A DNA stretch of 64,000 bases, taken from an uncultured Tateyamaria sp. Its GTDB lineage: Bacteria; Pseudomonadota; Alphaproteobacteria; Rhodobacterales; Rhodobacteraceae. Made by a program: the position numbers and the translations under genes. The notes below the pieces were generated by a model, which was not told where the DNA came from, did no database searches, and worked only from the letters and a program-made list of their open reading frames with translations. Below are positions 63,700-64,000 of the stretch, one piece after another. Within the stretch, counting starts at the first letter, position 1, and every line of letters starts with the position of its first letter. The stretch lies in NCBI RefSeq assembly GCF_947503385.1, contig NZ_CANNDO010000007.1, positions 62,001-126,000 on the forward strand, read 5' to 3'.

Positions 63700-64000
63700 C
63701 GGTTCTTCAGCATGTCGCGCGCCACGATCACGCGCATGATTTCGTTCGTGCCTTCGAGGATCTGATGAACACGCAGGTCGCGCACCAGTTTTTCGATCCC
63801 GTAGTCGGCGAGGTAGCCGTAGCCGCCGTGCAGTTGAAGGCACTGATCGACGACTTTGGACCCGGCCTCGGTCACGAATTTCTTGGCCATGGCGCAGAAT
63901 TTCGTGGCATCCGGCGCACCCTGATCCAGCTTCCATGCCGCTTGGCGCAAAAACGTACGCGCCGCCTGTAGTTCAATCTCCATATCCGCGAGGCGGAATT
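63696..64000 (-). CDS. Acyl-CoA dehydrogenase, C-terminal part
   Basis: Partial; the 5' end is beyond the window. The visible C-terminal domain has the family pattern CLQLHGGYGYL-ADYGIEKLVRDLRVHQILEGTNEIMR, the FAD/active-site arm of acyl-CoA dehydrogenases. Being the first gene of an operon with RidA, 3-hydroxyisobutyryl-CoA hydrolase and 3-hydroxyisobutyrate dehydrogenase, it is probably the isobutyryl-CoA dehydrogenase of valine breakdown. Confidence 0.85.
   Translation of the reverse strand, partial: FRLADMEIELQAARTFLRQAAWKLDQGAPDATKFCAMAKKFVTEAGSKVVDQCLQLHGGYGYLADYGIEKLVRDLRVHQILEGTNEIMRVIVARDMLKNR

Noticed and set aside
1-64000. tRNA, rRNA, CRISPR, insertion sequence or replication origin
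   Set aside because: Intergenic regions are all shorter than about 280 bases; I saw no cloverleaf, regular spaced repeats, transposase motifs or DnaA-box cluster by eye.

Overview
The window reads as a chromosomal segment of an alphaproteobacterium of the family Rhodobacteraceae (Roseobacter group). The evidence is high GC content, a full RcGTA-type gene transfer agent cluster followed by cysE, a pyruvate dehydrogenase E1-beta that carries its own lipoyl domain, a bactofilin/M23 peptidase pair, a choice-of-anchor-L/Hint protein, and a valine-degradation operon at the right edge. I found no tRNA, rRNA, CRISPR array, insertion sequence or integrase.

Layout. 1-2861 (minus): a four-gene sensory operon encoding a periplasmic solute-binding protein, a hybrid-free histidine kinase, a single-domain response regulator and the N-terminus of a CheB-type protein. 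3127-6199 (plus): trigger factor with a strong terminator, then a secreted protein ending in a haem-c motif. 6230-9517 (minus): a JAMM-like lipoprotein, a TetA-type efflux pump and rpsF-rpsR-rplI. 9786-12380: a small membrane protein, a periplasmic YceI protein and, convergent to it, a cytochrome b561-YceI fusion. 12557-18278 (plus): fabD, a GyrI-like protein, fabG, acpP, a GNAT acetyltransferase, fabF and mltG.

18337-32875 (plus): the gene transfer agent. A consensus sigma-70 promoter and a hairpin-bearing leader precede genes equivalent to g1-g15 (terminase, portal, g3.5, prohead protease, capsid, connectors, tail tube, tail chaperones, tape measure, distal tail, hub, peptidase, baseplate megaprotein), with no genes for replication, integration or lysis. 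A small conserved gene is translationally coupled to the end and cysE follows. The cluster carries several RNA structures (leader, g2-g3 gap, capsid-g6 gap) that look regulatory.

33827-40242 (minus): pdhA-pdhB-pdhC, an FtsB-like protein, an SDR oxidoreductase and pgk. 40373-46278: two cyclophilins, a DHA2 efflux pump, bactofilin with an M23 peptidase, a DUF455 ferritin-like protein and a peroxiredoxin. 46279-59617 (plus): a DUF3971/AsmA-like envelope protein, queA, two MFS transporters, a DUF924 protein, lpdA, a small secreted protein, a methyltransferase and uvrA. 59621-64000 (minus): the Hint protein and a valine-catabolism operon in which 3-hydroxyisobutyryl-CoA hydrolase and 3-hydroxyisobutyrate dehydrogenase form one reading frame.

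The most notable unlabelled signals are (i) a nearly identical 18-bp palindrome (TAGTTTA-N4-TAAACTA) directly upstream of both pdhA and the distant lpdA, suggesting one unknown regulator for the whole pyruvate dehydrogenase complex; (ii) structured RNA elements within the gene transfer agent transcript; (iii) an intrinsic terminator lying inside the first codons of an efflux gene; and (iv) the in-frame hydrolase-dehydrogenase fusion that keeps an internal ribosome-binding site.
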